NCBI GenBank assembly: GCA_025936045.1
Contig: JAICUB010000054.1
Span: forward strand, 1-37,239
DNA length: 37,239 nt
Source: Polyangiaceae bacterium
Lineage (GTDB): Bacteria > Myxococcota_A > Polyangia > Polyangiales > Polyangiaceae
Direction of reading: 5' to 3'
A program made the position numbers and the translations under genes. Under the pieces are notes generated by a model. That model had not been told where the DNA came from, ran no database searches, and was given only the letters and a program-made list of their open reading frames with translations. Shown piece after piece: positions 16,321 to 24,309 of the stretch (the stretch's first letter is position 1; each line of letters starts with the position of its first letter).

Positions 16321-16761
16321 TCAGCCGGCGGGGCGCTCCTCGGCGCGAGCGAGGGCGGGCGGCTCAGAGAGCGCCACGCGTGCAGCGCGCTTTTGCTTGT
16401 AGTCCTCGATCGCGCTCTTGATGGCGTCCTCCGCCAGCACCGAGCAATGGATCTTCACGGGCGGGAGGCTGAGCTCCTCCGCGATCATGCTGTTGTGGAT
16501 GCCGCCGGCTTCCTCGAGGCTCTTGCCTTTGAGCCACTCCGTCGCGAGCGACGACGACGCAATCGCAGAGCCGCAGCCGAACGTCTTGAAACGCGCGTCC
16601 TGAATCACTCCCTCGTCGTCGACGCGGATCTGCAGGCGCATCACGTCGCCGCACGCCGGCGCACCCACGAGTCCCGTGCCCACTTCGGGATCACTCGCGT
16701 CGAACGCGCCCACGTTGCGGGGGTTTTCGTAGTGTTCGATGACTTTATCGCTGTATGCCAT
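16321..16761 (-). CDS. iscU: iron-sulfur cluster scaffold protein IscU
   Basis: Scaffold on which IscS-derived sulfur and iron are built into clusters. 146 residues. Ligand cysteines C37 (APACGDV), C63 (KTFGCGSAIASSS) and C106 (KIHCSVLAEDA) are present, with D39 and H105. LPPVK at 99-103 is the HscA recognition site. The protein opens MAYSDKVIEHYENPRNVG, the standard IscU start. The C-terminal tail of about 20 residues is longer than in E. coli. Confidence 0.96.
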   Translation of the reverse strand: MAYSDKVIEHYENPRNVGAFDASDPEVGTGLVGAPACGDVMRLQIRVDDEGVIQDARFKTFGCGSAIASSSLATEWLKGKSLEEAGGIHNSMIAEELSLPPVKIHCSVLAEDAIKSAIEDYKQKRAARVALSEPPALARAEERPAG

Positions 16762-16789
16762 GTCGTGCCTTCACTTCCGACGGGACGCC

Positions 16790-18013
16790 CTAATGCGCCG
16801 CCCATTGAATGCTCTTGAGGTCGATGCCCTGCTGCTGCATCTCCCAGAGCGGTGACATCTCGCGCAATTTCCTGACTTTGGAAATCACGAGATCCGCCAC
16901 GTAGTCGATCTCCTCTTCGGTGTTGAAGCGGCCGATACCGAAGCGGATGGAGGAGTGTGCGTCCGCCTCGTCGAGGCCCATCGAGCGCAGCACGTAGCTC
17001 GGCTCGAGGCTCGCGCTCGTGCACGCGGAGCCGCTCGAAACGGCGACGTCCTTGATCGCCATCATGAGCCCCTCGCCTTCCACGCACTCGAACGAGACGT
17101 TGAGGTTGCCGGGCAGGCGCTGCTGCATGTCGCCGTTCACGATGACCCGCGGCAGCGCCTTCACGAGCTTGTCGTAGAGGCGGTCACGCAGGGCGCGGAT
17201 ACGAGCGGCTTCCTCGACGCCCTCGCGCTCGAGGATTTCACAGGCCTTCGCGAAACCGACGATGCCCGGCACGTTGAGCGTGCCCGAACGGTTGCCGCGC
17301 TCGTGACCGCCCCCGTCCATTTGAGCGCCCAACCGCACGCGGGGCCGCGAGCGCCGCACGTAGAGCGCGCCCACACCCTTCGGCCCATAAATCTTGTGCG
17401 CCGAGATCGAAGCGAGGTCGACGTTCATCGCCTTCACGTCGAAAGGCGTCTTGCCGATGCCCTGCACGGCATCGACGTGGAAGATCACGCCCTTCTCGCG
17501 CGTACGCTTGCCGATCTCGGCGATCGGCTGAATCGTCCCGACCTCGTTGTTGGCGAGCATGACGCTCACGAGGATCGTCTTGTCCGTGAGCGCCTTGGCG
17601 ATGTCCTCGGGATCGACCACGCCGCTCTTGCCGACGCCGACGTAGGTGACCTCGAACCCTTCCTTCTCGAGCCGCTTGCACGAGTCGAGCACCGCCTTGT
17701 GCTCGATCACCGTCGTGACGACGTGCTTGCCCTTCTCGCCGTAGTACTCGGCGACGCCCTTGATCGCGAGGTTGTCGCTCTCCGTCGCGCCGGAGGTGAA
17801 CACGATTTCCTTGCCGGATTCGGCGTTGATGAGGCGTGCGATGCCGTCGCGCGCGTCCTCGACGGCCGCCTCGGCGCGCCAGCCGAACGCGTGCGTGCGG
17901 CTCGCAGCGTTACCGAAATCCTGAGTGAAATACGGGAGCATCGCCTCGAGCACTCGAGGGTCGAGCGGCGTCGTCGCGTGATTGTCGAGATAGACCGGGA
18001 GCTTCAGCGTCAT
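16790..18013 (-). CDS. iscS: cysteine desulfurase IscS
   Basis: PLP enzyme that takes sulfur from cysteine and passes it to IscU. 407 residues, class I desulfurase. PLP is held by K207 in SISAHKIYGPKG, with H105 in VIEHKAVL stacking on the ring. The persulfide-bearing C331 lies in the flexible loop SSGSACTSAS. YLDNHATTPLDPRV opens the protein and QMDGGGHERGNRSGT is conserved. The C-terminal IscU-docking region (SPLWEMQQQGIDLKSIQWAAH) is present, which separates it from NifS. It lies three bases after the MerR-like gene and 28 bases before iscU. Confidence 0.97.
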   Translation of the reverse strand: MTLKLPVYLDNHATTPLDPRVLEAMLPYFTQDFGNAASRTHAFGWRAEAAVEDARDGIARLINAESGKEIVFTSGATESDNLAIKGVAEYYGEKGKHVVTTVIEHKAVLDSCKRLEKEGFEVTYVGVGKSGVVDPEDIAKALTDKTILVSVMLANNEVGTIQPIAEIGKRTREKGVIFHVDAVQGIGKTPFDVKAMNVDLASISAHKIYGPKGVGALYVRRSRPRVRLGAQMDGGGHERGNRSGTLNVPGIVGFAKACEILEREGVEEAARIRALRDRLYDKLVKALPRVIVNGDMQQRLPGNLNVSFECVEGEGLMMAIKDVAVSSGSACTSASLEPSYVLRSMGLDEADAHSSIRFGIGRFNTEEEIDYVADLVISKVRKLREMSPLWEMQQQGIDLKSIQWAAH

Positions 18014-18016
18014 GAT

Positions 18017-18586
18017 TCAGACCACGTGCACGGCAGTGACCAGCTCGGGCGCGTGCTCGCGCTCGGGATGGCGATCACAGCTCGGGCAGGAATGGACGGG
18101 GGCCTCCGACTCGCAGGCGGAGTCACAGGCGGTGAGATAGTCGAGGCTTTGCTCGAGCTCGGCTTCGAGCTCGCGGAGCTCCTCGATTTTTCGACGCGTC
18201 TCAGCGAGGCGCGCGACGTACGCTTCCTTGAGCTTTTGCGCGGCGACGGTGGCGGAGCCGGAGCCGTCTTGCTCGCGCACGAGCTCCTGAATTTCGGACA
18301 GGGACAGACCGAGGCTCTGGAGCTTCGAGATCCAGCGCACGCGAAGGAGCGCGTCGCTCGTGAAGAGGCGGTAACGGCCCTTCGAGCGCTCGTGGGCGCG
18401 GAGCAGCCCGAGCTCCTCGTAAAGGTGGATGGCCCGCACGGTCTTGCCCGTCGCCTTGCCGAGGTCGCCCACTTGGAGGAGGTCGCTCTCCTTAATGGAG
18501 CCCGACGGCCCCCCGCCGACCGACGCGACGGAGGCGACGGGCCGGGAAGGTTCTTCTGCGGCGAGGGGGAGGCGGCGGGTGGACAT
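18017..18586 (-). CDS. MerR-family regulator with C-terminal Cys cluster, first gene of the isc operon
   Basis: 189 residues from the ATG at 18586; upstream in-frame starts exist but add an implausible segment. Residues 37-105 are a MerR DNA-binding domain: LQVGDLGKATGKTVRAIHLYEELGLL in two pieces, the wing SKGRYRLF, and the second helix-turn-helix near FTSDALLRVRWISKLQSLGLSL. A long dimer helix follows (121-150). The C-terminus carries C154, C158, C167 and C170 (TACDSACE, HSCPSCDRH) with H165, H173 and H178. Such a cluster could bind a metal or an Fe-S centre, as SoxR does with another spacing. Most proteobacterial isc operons are led by the Rrf2-type IscR, which is absent here. I infer that this protein takes over the sensing role. 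Confidence 0.85.
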   Translation of the reverse strand: MSTRRLPLAAEEPSRPVASVASVGGGPSGSIKESDLLQVGDLGKATGKTVRAIHLYEELGLLRAHERSKGRYRLFTSDALLRVRWISKLQSLGLSLSEIQELVREQDGSGSATVAAQKLKEAYVARLAETRRKIEELRELEAELEQSLDYLTACDSACESEAPVHSCPSCDRHPEREHAPELVTAVHVV

Positions 18587-18604
18587 TCCAGTGAATCTGG
18601 ATGA

Positions 18605-18665
18605 ACCCTTACGTGAGGGTGAGGGTTTCAGGAACTGACGTAGCCCTCTGTGCACCCGCTGTCAA
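18605..18665 (-). promoter_or_regulatory. candidate isc promoter and operator dyad
   Basis: On the minus strand TTGACA (18665-18660) is followed after 17 bases by TACGTC (18642-18637), a strong -35 with a weak -10. A near-perfect 16-base dyad, ACCCTTACGTGAGGGT (18605-18620), lies between this promoter and the merR-like start. The same 100-base gap (18587-18686) also serves the divergent TonB-dependent receptor gene. Confidence 0.35.
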
Positions 18666-18686
18666 CCGCGGCAAAAGGCTCGCGAC

Positions 18687-20720
18687 GTGATCTTCAAGGG
18701 ACGTCGCCGCCTCACCTCCGCCCTGGGCGTCCTCTGGCTGCTCACGGTCGGTCACGCGCTCGCCACCGAACCGCCGGAAGGGGGCGCGGGTGAGGCACAG
18801 ACCGTGGAAGTGCGAGCCCCGCCCCTCGTGCCCGCGGCGGCGCCGCGCGATCCGAGCGTCGCCGGGAGCACGATCCGCCGTGCGGAGCTGACTCGGCCCG
18901 GACTCGACGCCGCGGAGGCGCTCCGTACGGGCGTCGGCACGACCATCAGCGAGACGGGCGCGCTCGGAGCACCCGCGACGGCCTCGATTCGCGGCGCCAC
19001 CGCCGCCGAGACGCCGGTGTACCTCGCGGGCGTCCGCATCAATGACGACGTCGCGGGCGCCGCCGACCTCTCGACGCTGCCGCTCTGGCTCATCGATCGC
19101 GTCGAGGTGTACCGCGGAAACCCGCCGTTCGAGGCCGACCACTACGGCATCGGCGGCGCCATCTTTTTCGAGCCGCTCCGCCCGCGCGGGACGAGCGTGG
19201 CGGCGGGCGCGGGAGCTGGAAGCTACGGCAGCAGCCAGGCGTACGCCTACGCGAGCGCAGGAGACGCCGAGCACGCCGTGCTCGCGGGCGTGAACGTCGC
19301 GCGCGCGACGAACGACTACGCCTTCACGAACACCGAAGGCACGCGCGCGGCGGCGGACGACCGGCGCGAGCGCATGACCAACGCGGACGCGTCGCTCGTC
19401 GACGCCTGGCTCATCGGGCGCACCGCCGTCGGCTCCGGGAACGTGGAGCTCGTCGCGAACCACTTCGAGCGCGAGCAGGGCGTGCCGCGGCTCGCGGCGG
19501 TTCCGACGCACGCGGTGCGCCAGAGCCTCGTGCGCAACATCGCGTCCGTCTTCGGTCGCGCGCCGCTCGGCAGTGCGGTGACGCTGGAGCTTCGCACGAC
19601 CGCGCTCGCCGCCGCGTCGACGGTCGACGACCCGCGCGGCGAGCTTTTGCCGGCGCTCGGCGCGCCCGGCCGGCGCCTCACGCAACGCGGTGACCGCGTC
19701 GAACAAGAGCTCGGCGCGCGCTTCACGTTCGGCGCGAGCACGCGCGCTCGCCTCGCGCTCGACGGCAGCAACGAGCGTCTCAGGCGCTACGAAGCCGCCG
19801 AAATCCGTGGCGGCGCGCCCGCGCTCGACGCCGAGCGGCTGACGGGACGCGCCGCGGCGATGGCCGAGCAGGATCTGAACGACTGGCTCACGCTGCGCGC
19901 GCTCGGCAGCGTCGAGTGCCGCGGGACGAGCACGAGCGGCACGTCACCCGGGTGCAGCACGCTCGACCTCGCCGGACGCGCCGGGCCCTCCGCGCATTTC
20001 GGCGAGCTCTCGGCCTTCGTCAACCTCGGCCGCTACACGCGTGCGCCGACGCTCGGCGAGCTCTACGGCACGTCGCTCGTCGTGCACGGCAACGCGGCGC
20101 TCGCGCCGGAGCGGGGCGTCACGCTCGAGGCAGGCGGACGCTTCGCGCATCGGCTGCCCGGCGCGGCGGCGCCGCTCTACGTCGCCGCCACCGGCTACGC
20201 GCGGCGCACGAACGAGCTCGTGAAGTACGAGCCGAGCCTGAATTACGTGGTGCCCGAGAACGTGGGCATCGCCGACACGGCGGGCTTCGAGCTCGAAGCG
20301 GGCGCCGGTTTCATGCGCTTCTTCACGGCGGCGCTCAACGTGACCTTCGCGGATTTTCGCGACCGCACGCCGGACCAACAGCTCAAAAATTCTCTATTGC
20401 CGTTTCAGCCGCGGCTCGTCATCGCGCCGGCGCTCGAAGCGACGACGCCGAGGCTCGGGACCTGGCTCCGTCGAGCGACCTTCGGCGCGCGGCTCGTGTA
20501 CCAGGCGAGCCGCTACGGAGACGACGCGGGACTCCGAGTCATCCCGGAGCAAGCGCCGATCGACCTCGACGCGGCGCTCGTCGCGCGAGGCGGCGCGCTC
20601 GTCATGCGCGCGCGCGTTTCGGACGTCTTCGACGCGCAACGCTTCGACGCTCTCGGCTTCCCGCTACCGGGACGGAGCGCGTTCGTGTCGTTCGAGGTGC
20701 GGAGCGACGCGCGGGAATAG
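18687..20720 (+). CDS. TonB-dependent outer-membrane receptor, proposed corrinoid transporter
   Basis: 677 residues from a GTG, with AAAGG upstream. Signal peptide of about 26 residues ending GHALA. A TonB-box-like stretch AQTVEVRA is at 37-44. The plug domain spans about 55-165: STIRRAELTRPGLDAAEALR, TASIRGATAAETPVYLAGVRIND, WLIDRVEVYRGNPPFEA. The rest is a 22-strand-type barrel rich in aromatic/Gly alternation, closing at GFPLPGRSAFVSFEVR. Plug and barrel are complete. The substrate is not shown by the sequence. The facing operon is controlled by a cobalamin riboswitch and encodes three lipoproteins, which makes cobalamin or another corrinoid the best guess (BtuB-like role). No riboswitch is visible in front of this gene. 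Confidence 0.85.
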   Translation: MIFKGRRRLTSALGVLWLLTVGHALATEPPEGGAGEAQTVEVRAPPLVPAAAPRDPSVAGSTIRRAELTRPGLDAAEALRTGVGTTISETGALGAPATASIRGATAAETPVYLAGVRINDDVAGAADLSTLPLWLIDRVEVYRGNPPFEADHYGIGGAIFFEPLRPRGTSVAAGAGAGSYGSSQAYAYASAGDAEHAVLAGVNVARATNDYAFTNTEGTRAAADDRRERMTNADASLVDAWLIGRTAVGSGNVELVANHFEREQGVPRLAAVPTHAVRQSLVRNIASVFGRAPLGSAVTLELRTTALAAASTVDDPRGELLPALGAPGRRLTQRGDRVEQELGARFTFGASTRARLALDGSNERLRRYEAAEIRGGAPALDAERLTGRAAAMAEQDLNDWLTLRALGSVECRGTSTSGTSPGCSTLDLAGRAGPSAHFGELSAFVNLGRYTRAPTLGELYGTSLVVHGNAALAPERGVTLEAGGRFAHRLPGAAAPLYVAATGYARRTNELVKYEPSLNYVVPENVGIADTAGFELEAGAGFMRFFTAALNVTFADFRDRTPDQQLKNSLLPFQPRLVIAPALEATTPRLGTWLRRATFGARLVYQASRYGDDAGLRVIPEQAPIDLDAALVARGGALVMRARVSDVFDAQRFDALGFPLPGRSAFVSFEVRSDARE

Positions 20721-20729
20721 GACTCCCGA

Positions 20730-20746
20730 TACGGTGTCAGCCCGTA
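20730..20746 (+). terminator. short hairpin after the receptor gene
   Basis: TACGG and CCGTA pair around a 7-base loop, ten bases past the stop. The stem is short and no T run follows. Nothing else is seen in 20747-20800. Confidence 0.3.
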
Positions 20747-20800
20747 CCGCCGGCACTTCGCCACGGAGTTGATCCGCTCTCCCGGACGAGTTGATAAGCA

Positions 20801-20941
20801 CTATGCGGCGGTCGATTTCTTTTCGCAAGCTTCGAATGCCGTAGGTGTCTCGTAGCCGAGCAGAGAATGAGCGCGTTGTCGGTTGTAGAAGGTCTCGACG
20901 TACTCGAAGACGTCAGCCCGGGCGCCGTCTCGCGTCTCGAA
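20801..20941 (-). mobile_element. IS3-family transposase remnant (OrfB C-terminus)
   Basis: The minus strand reads, in one frame to a TAG at 20801, the end of an IS3-type DDE transposase: RADVFEYVETFYNRQRAHS, then LLGYETPTAFEACEKKSTAA. This matches the well-known closing region of OrfB (FDYIE-FYN-R-H-SLGY). Only about 46 codons remain; the catalytic D, D and most of the protein are gone, and no terminal inverted repeats could be recognised. It abuts the damaged lipoprotein gene. Confidence 0.85.
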
Positions 20942-21209
20942 GGGCCGATCGCGGACGAGTCTGGTTGCCGCCGAGCGCGATCGAGTGCGAGCCCTCGCTG
21001 TGCGTGGTGCTCAAGGCGGCGGTGCCCGCGACCGGCCGCCAATCCGACCCCGCCGCCCCCGAGATCGTCCCCTCGTAGCCGAGGATGCGATCGTTCGAGG
21101 TTAACGCTTCTTCGACTCTCCCGACGTTTTCCGAGACGCGATCGCCGCTACAGGCGGCGAACAACGCGAGCCAAGGGACCAACGCCAGACGCGCATTTCG
21201 GACGTTCAT
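20942..21209 (-). pseudogene. truncated lipoprotein gene, cut by the IS3 remnant
   Basis: Starts with ATG at 21209 and an excellent ribosome site (AAGGAG, five bases). The signal is intact: NARLALVPWLALFAAC, lipidated Cys at 20. The mature start reads VEEALTSNDRILGYEGTISG, then AGTAALSTTHSEGSHSIALGGN, like the beginning of the beta-sandwich surface lipoproteins of myxobacteria. After that GGN the frame becomes arginine-rich nonsense and ends at 20913, where the transposase remnant has begun. I read it as an N-terminal fragment of a once longer lipoprotein. It follows the riboswitch-led operon in the same orientation and might have been its fourth member. Confidence 0.65.
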
Positions 21210-21485
21210 GACCGCTCCTTCGGTCAGCGGCCGAGTCAGTTGCGTGCTCGGAGAGCGATGACCCCCCCCATGGAAGCGCCGGTCCCCCCGAACGTGCGAC
21301 TACTACCCGGACAGCTGCTCCAAAGACATCGTTCCATTTACGGCCATATCTAACCCCTCGCGCATTCGGAAGACCTAGCGTGTAGTCATTTCTCAAGGCG
21401 TCCGGAGCGCGCGAGAGGGCGTCAATCAGAAGCTTCGGAGTCTCTCGCACCTAAGTGCCAGCTGAAGCTGAAGCCTGTAACCCGC
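21210..21485. other. non-coding gap of 276 bases
   Basis: Lower GC than its surroundings in 21300-21400. A 100-codon open frame on the minus strand (from 21450) overlaps the pseudogene in another frame and has no recognisable content. This is probably the leader of the damaged lipoprotein gene or eroded DNA. Confidence 0.4.
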
Positions 21486-22757
21486 TCAGAATCCGCCGAT
21501 GCCGCGTGGCGGTAGGCCGACGCTGCCGCTCACCGCGAGCGCGGGCTCGGCGACGAGGTCCTCGCCGTCAATCGAGAAGCGCTGAATGACCGCGCGATCG
21601 GCGTCGGCGAGCAGGCACTGATCTGCGCAGCCGGGCGTGCAGAAGACGCCCCCGTACACGACGCCTTTCCCGCCTTTCCCGCCGTTCGCGCCCGCTCGCG
21701 CTTCGAGCAGCGTGAGCGCCGCGCCGCCGTCGATGTCGAGCGCGAGCAGGCGGTTGTTGCTCGCGGAGCCGAGCGCCGTCTGCGTCTTCAGGAGCACGCG
21801 CCCCGGCGCATAAAATTGGGCGTCGCCCTGCAACGACGCGCCCGCAACGTCACTTGCCGCGAAGCGCCCGCGCTCGCTCGGCGGGCTCGTCGATCGGTCG
21901 AGCACGACGACGCCGCTCTCGTCGAGGTTCTGCACCGCGCCGGTCACGTCGAGCTCTCCGCTGCAAGCGAGCAGCGCGCGCTCGCCGTCGGGCGACAGCG
22001 CCGTGGGGCCGCAGTTCTTCATACCGGCGAGCGGGAGCGTCCAGGCGACGCTCAAGCCGTCGAGCGAAATGCCGACGAGCTCCGCGTCAGCCTCGCTTCG
22101 CACGTCGGTGCTGAAGCGCTGCAGCGTCACCCACACCTCGTCGCCGGCGCGCGTGAGCCCCGCCGGACGCGGCGGCCAGCCACCGTCGCGCGGCATCGGG
22201 ATTTCACCGATGATCCGCGGCGCTTCGGTATCGATGACGAGCACGTCGCCGCCGGCGTCGAACGGCTCGGCACCGGGCACCGGATTGTCCGACCAGCGCG
22301 AGACGAGCGCGCGGCCCGCGTCGATCTCGACGTAGTCCTCGATGGTCGCCTCGAAGCCCGTCGCGACGGGCAGCTGCGAGATGACGGCGCCGCTCGCCGG
22401 GTCGAGAAAGCTCACGACGTTCGTGCCGTAGCTGTCGAGCAACACCGCGCGGCCCGAGGCGGGCGGCGACGACGGCAGCACGACGTCCCCCGAAAACGCG
22501 TACGGCACGGGCGCTTCCGTGCCCGCGCTCGACGCGAGCGAGCCGCACAGCGTGTTGCCGTCGAGCGTCGCGAGCGCGACCTGCGTCGACGAAAAGTCGC
22601 TCATGACGACCAGCGCGCCGGCGGGGCAACCGGGCGCGCGCTCGAGCTTCGCAGCGCAGTGGTCGTGCGTGGTGGGCGCGACGTTGCACGCGAGCACGCC
22701 GAGCGCGCCGAGCGCTGCGATGGCGGAGCCGGGCGCACGACGAAGCGCAGCGTGCAC
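21486..22757 (-). CDS. beta-propeller-like surface lipoprotein, proposed BtuG analogue
   Basis: 423 residues from the GTG at 22757, with GGAG eight bases before it. Lipoprotein signal AIAALGALGVLAC, C24. The mature protein has repeated blades of the YncE/surface-layer type: LVVMSDFSSTQVALATLDG, RAVLLDSYGTNVVSFLDP, VLVIDTEAPRIIGEIPM, EVWVTLQRFSTDV, CGPTALSPDGERALLACSG, NRLLALDIDGG and a cysteine pair in FCTPGCADQCLLAD. It ends RGIGGF. In Bacteroides, BtuG is a lipidated surface beta-propeller that binds B12 tightly and sits on BtuB. Similar size, lipidation, probable fold and B12 riboswitch control suggest the same role here. That homology is inferred, not shown. Confidence 0.8.
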   Translation of the reverse strand: MHAALRRAPGSAIAALGALGVLACNVAPTTHDHCAAKLERAPGCPAGALVVMSDFSSTQVALATLDGNTLCGSLASSAGTEAPVPYAFSGDVVLPSSPPASGRAVLLDSYGTNVVSFLDPASGAVISQLPVATGFEATIEDYVEIDAGRALVSRWSDNPVPGAEPFDAGGDVLVIDTEAPRIIGEIPMPRDGGWPPRPAGLTRAGDEVWVTLQRFSTDVRSEADAELVGISLDGLSVAWTLPLAGMKNCGPTALSPDGERALLACSGELDVTGAVQNLDESGVVVLDRSTSPPSERGRFAASDVAGASLQGDAQFYAPGRVLLKTQTALGSASNNRLLALDIDGGAALTLLEARAGANGGKGGKGVVYGGVFCTPGCADQCLLADADRAVIQRFSIDGEDLVAEPALAVSGSVGLPPRGIGGF

Positions 22758-22762
22758 CGGCG

Positions 22763-23515
22763 TTACTCCCCCGCAGCGAGCGGAGCCGCGTTCACGATGC
22801 CGACCGCGTCGAGATCGAACCCCGCCGTCGGCGCGTCGCCGTAGAACGAGACGTCCCGGATCCTGACGAAACGCGCGCGGCTCACCCCGACCTCGGCGAG
22901 GTCGAAGGCGTCGCCGCCCGTCACGCTCGGCTCGAGCGGAATCGTCGTGGATGCGTCGTACGGGAGCGTCGGCGTCACGCCCGCGCAGCCTGCGAAATGC
23001 CCGAGGCCGTCGCCGGTCGCGTCGCAGGCGAACGTCGCCCAGGTCTCGCCGTCCTCGCTCACGCTCACCTCGCCCGGCTCCGCATACACCGCGCTCGGAT
23101 CGCCGCCGGGCCAAAATGGATTTTCGAACACCACCAGGTCGGGCCCGGCTCCGTCCGTGAGCGCGAAGCGCTCGAACGTGAGCACGATGCTGCCGCCCTT
23201 GCCGAGCGAGAGCACGTCGAGCGATCCACCGCCCGTGTCCTTGACGGAAGGCGGGCCGAGCACGACGTTCGGCAACTCGTTCTGACCGAAGCCCGCGCCG
23301 TCGCCCGGTTCGAAGCTCACGATACTGGTCGCGTACGGCAGGCTCGGATCGGGGGGCGGATCTTCGGCGCCGGCACTCGACGTGCCGGCGTCACCACTCG
23401 GGCCCGCGTCACGCGGCGTGCCGTCGGGCGCGCCGCCACACGCCGCGAGGAGCGCGGCCGAGACGAGCACGCCGAAACCGCGCGCGCGCCGCTCGGCACG
23501 CGCTCGGCGCGTCAC
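22763..23515 (-). CDS. surface lipoprotein of the cobalamin-riboswitch operon
   Basis: 250 residues from a GTG at 23515 that overlaps the previous stop as GTGA. Signal ARGFGVLVSAALLAAC, C26. A short Gly/Asp/Pro linker leads to one domain (about 55-245): SIVSFEPGDGAGFGQNELP, GGSIVLTFERFALTDG, DLVVFENPFWPGGD, AEPGEVSVSEDGETW and FDLAEVGVSRARFVRIRD. The VVFENPF plus EPGEVSVSEDG pattern resembles cell-surface proteins that I recall beside B12-regulated receptors in Bacteroidetes. The fold looks like a jelly-roll binding domain. A direct corrinoid-binding or capture role is inference from the operon. Five bases separate it from the propeller gene. Confidence 0.8.
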   Translation of the reverse strand: MTRRARAERRARGFGVLVSAALLAACGGAPDGTPRDAGPSGDAGTSSAGAEDPPPDPSLPYATSIVSFEPGDGAGFGQNELPNVVLGPPSVKDTGGGSLDVLSLGKGGSIVLTFERFALTDGAGPDLVVFENPFWPGGDPSAVYAEPGEVSVSEDGETWATFACDATGDGLGHFAGCAGVTPTLPYDASTTIPLEPSVTGGDAFDLAEVGVSRARFVRIRDVSFYGDAPTAGFDLDAVGIVNAAPLAAGE

Positions 23516-24003
23516 GGTGCAGTGAGCTTCGTCCACGCGAAGCCACCGCACCCCGAATCGTCGGGCTCGGATGCGTCCACGTCGCTTAACGTGCAACTGT
23601 CGTCGCTCGGGCCGTTCTTCGCTTGATCCGCGGAAGCGCAGCCGTAAGCCGCGATGCAATAGTAGAAGGAGCCGGCGGCCGGCTTCGTCCAGACGACGTG
23701 GGAGTAAGTCGAAGGATTGTAGGCCGCGTCGTCAGGCGTGAGGATGACGGCGCTGCGATCGTCGTTCGAGTATTCGACGACGGTCGAGACGGAGGGATCC
23801 GAGTCGCCGAATTGCGAAGACCACGACGTGTCGTCGATCACGTCCGTCTCGGCGTATGGGCCCGGGCTCGACCACGTGCCCTTCACTTCGATGTCCGCCT
23901 TGCCGGGCGCGGGCGCATCGTCGTCGTTACCGCCACACGCCGTGACGCCGAGAGCCATCGCGACCCAAAGCGCCCAATCAAAAATACCGCTCGACCGCTG
24001 CAT
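23512..24003 (-). CDS. small surface lipoprotein, first gene after the cobalamin riboswitch
   Basis: 163 residues. Signal WALWVAMALGVTAC with C23, followed by GGNDDD, which argues against inner-membrane retention only if an Asp were at +2; here +2 is Gly, so export to the outer membrane is expected. The mature domain includes DIEVKGTWSSPG, STVVEYSNDDRSAVIL, YNPSTYSHVVWTKP, GSFYYCIAAYGC and ends SGCGGFAWTKL. Four cysteines after the lipid anchor probably form two disulfides. No family name recalled. GAAGAG lies about 11 bases before the ATG. Its position directly behind the riboswitch makes it the most directly B12-controlled gene of the set. Confidence 0.78.
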   Translation of the reverse strand: MQRSSGIFDWALWVAMALGVTACGGNDDDAPAPGKADIEVKGTWSSPGPYAETDVIDDTSWSSQFGDSDPSVSTVVEYSNDDRSAVILTPDDAAYNPSTYSHVVWTKPAAGSFYYCIAAYGCASADQAKNGPSDDSCTLSDVDASEPDDSGCGGFAWTKLTAP

Positions 24004-24119
24004 GTTTCTTCGCTCTTCCGTGCCGGTCAGCCGCCGGCATGTCGGGAACCCGAAGACGAGTGAGCCTGGTGGCGCGCTGTCGCGCCTCCACGCCCCATCG
24101 ACCGTGGGGTTCTGTGGGC

Positions 24120-24287
24120 TCGGACGGGGAGGTATCCTGGCTCTCGGACGTTCGACTCGGCACGGCCTTCCCCGGTCTTCCCGAGTGACCCGAACGGAGC
24201 TTTCGCTCCGCTCGCTGGCTTCGTCATGGTCCGATGACAGTGGCGGGACCGCGCCGGATTCTCACCGGCTTCCCTGCCTCCGTCCGA
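24120..24287 (-). ncRNA. cobalamin (AdoCbl) riboswitch
   Basis: On the minus strand the element opens with TCGGACGG (24287-24280) and closes with CCGTCCGA (24127-24120), a perfect 8-bp P1. Inside come GCAGGGAAGCCGGTGAGAAT and the conserved core GGTCCCGCCACTGT (near 24252-24238), and then the B12 box AGCCAGGATACCTC (24141-24128). These are the standard parts in the standard order and about the standard length. Downstream, GGCGCG-ACAG-CGCGCC forms a 6-bp stem that can be extended, about 90 bases before the first lipoprotein start, and is a candidate expression platform. Class II-type riboswitches normally switch the downstream operon off when cobalamin is plentiful. Confidence 0.95.
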
Positions 24288-24309
24288 CTATTCGTGATTT
24301 GTGCGCTCC

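Noticed and set aside
16955..18604. Open frame of 549 codons on the plus strand
   Set aside because: It is antisense to iscS and the merR-like gene, both with clear family motifs. Its product is His/Arg/Asp-rich without recognisable domains, as expected of a shadow in high-GC DNA.
21148..21450. 100-codon open frame on the minus strand beside the pseudogene
   Set aside because: It overlaps the well-supported lipoprotein start in another frame, crosses a run of G on that strand, and has no ribosome site or recognisable content.
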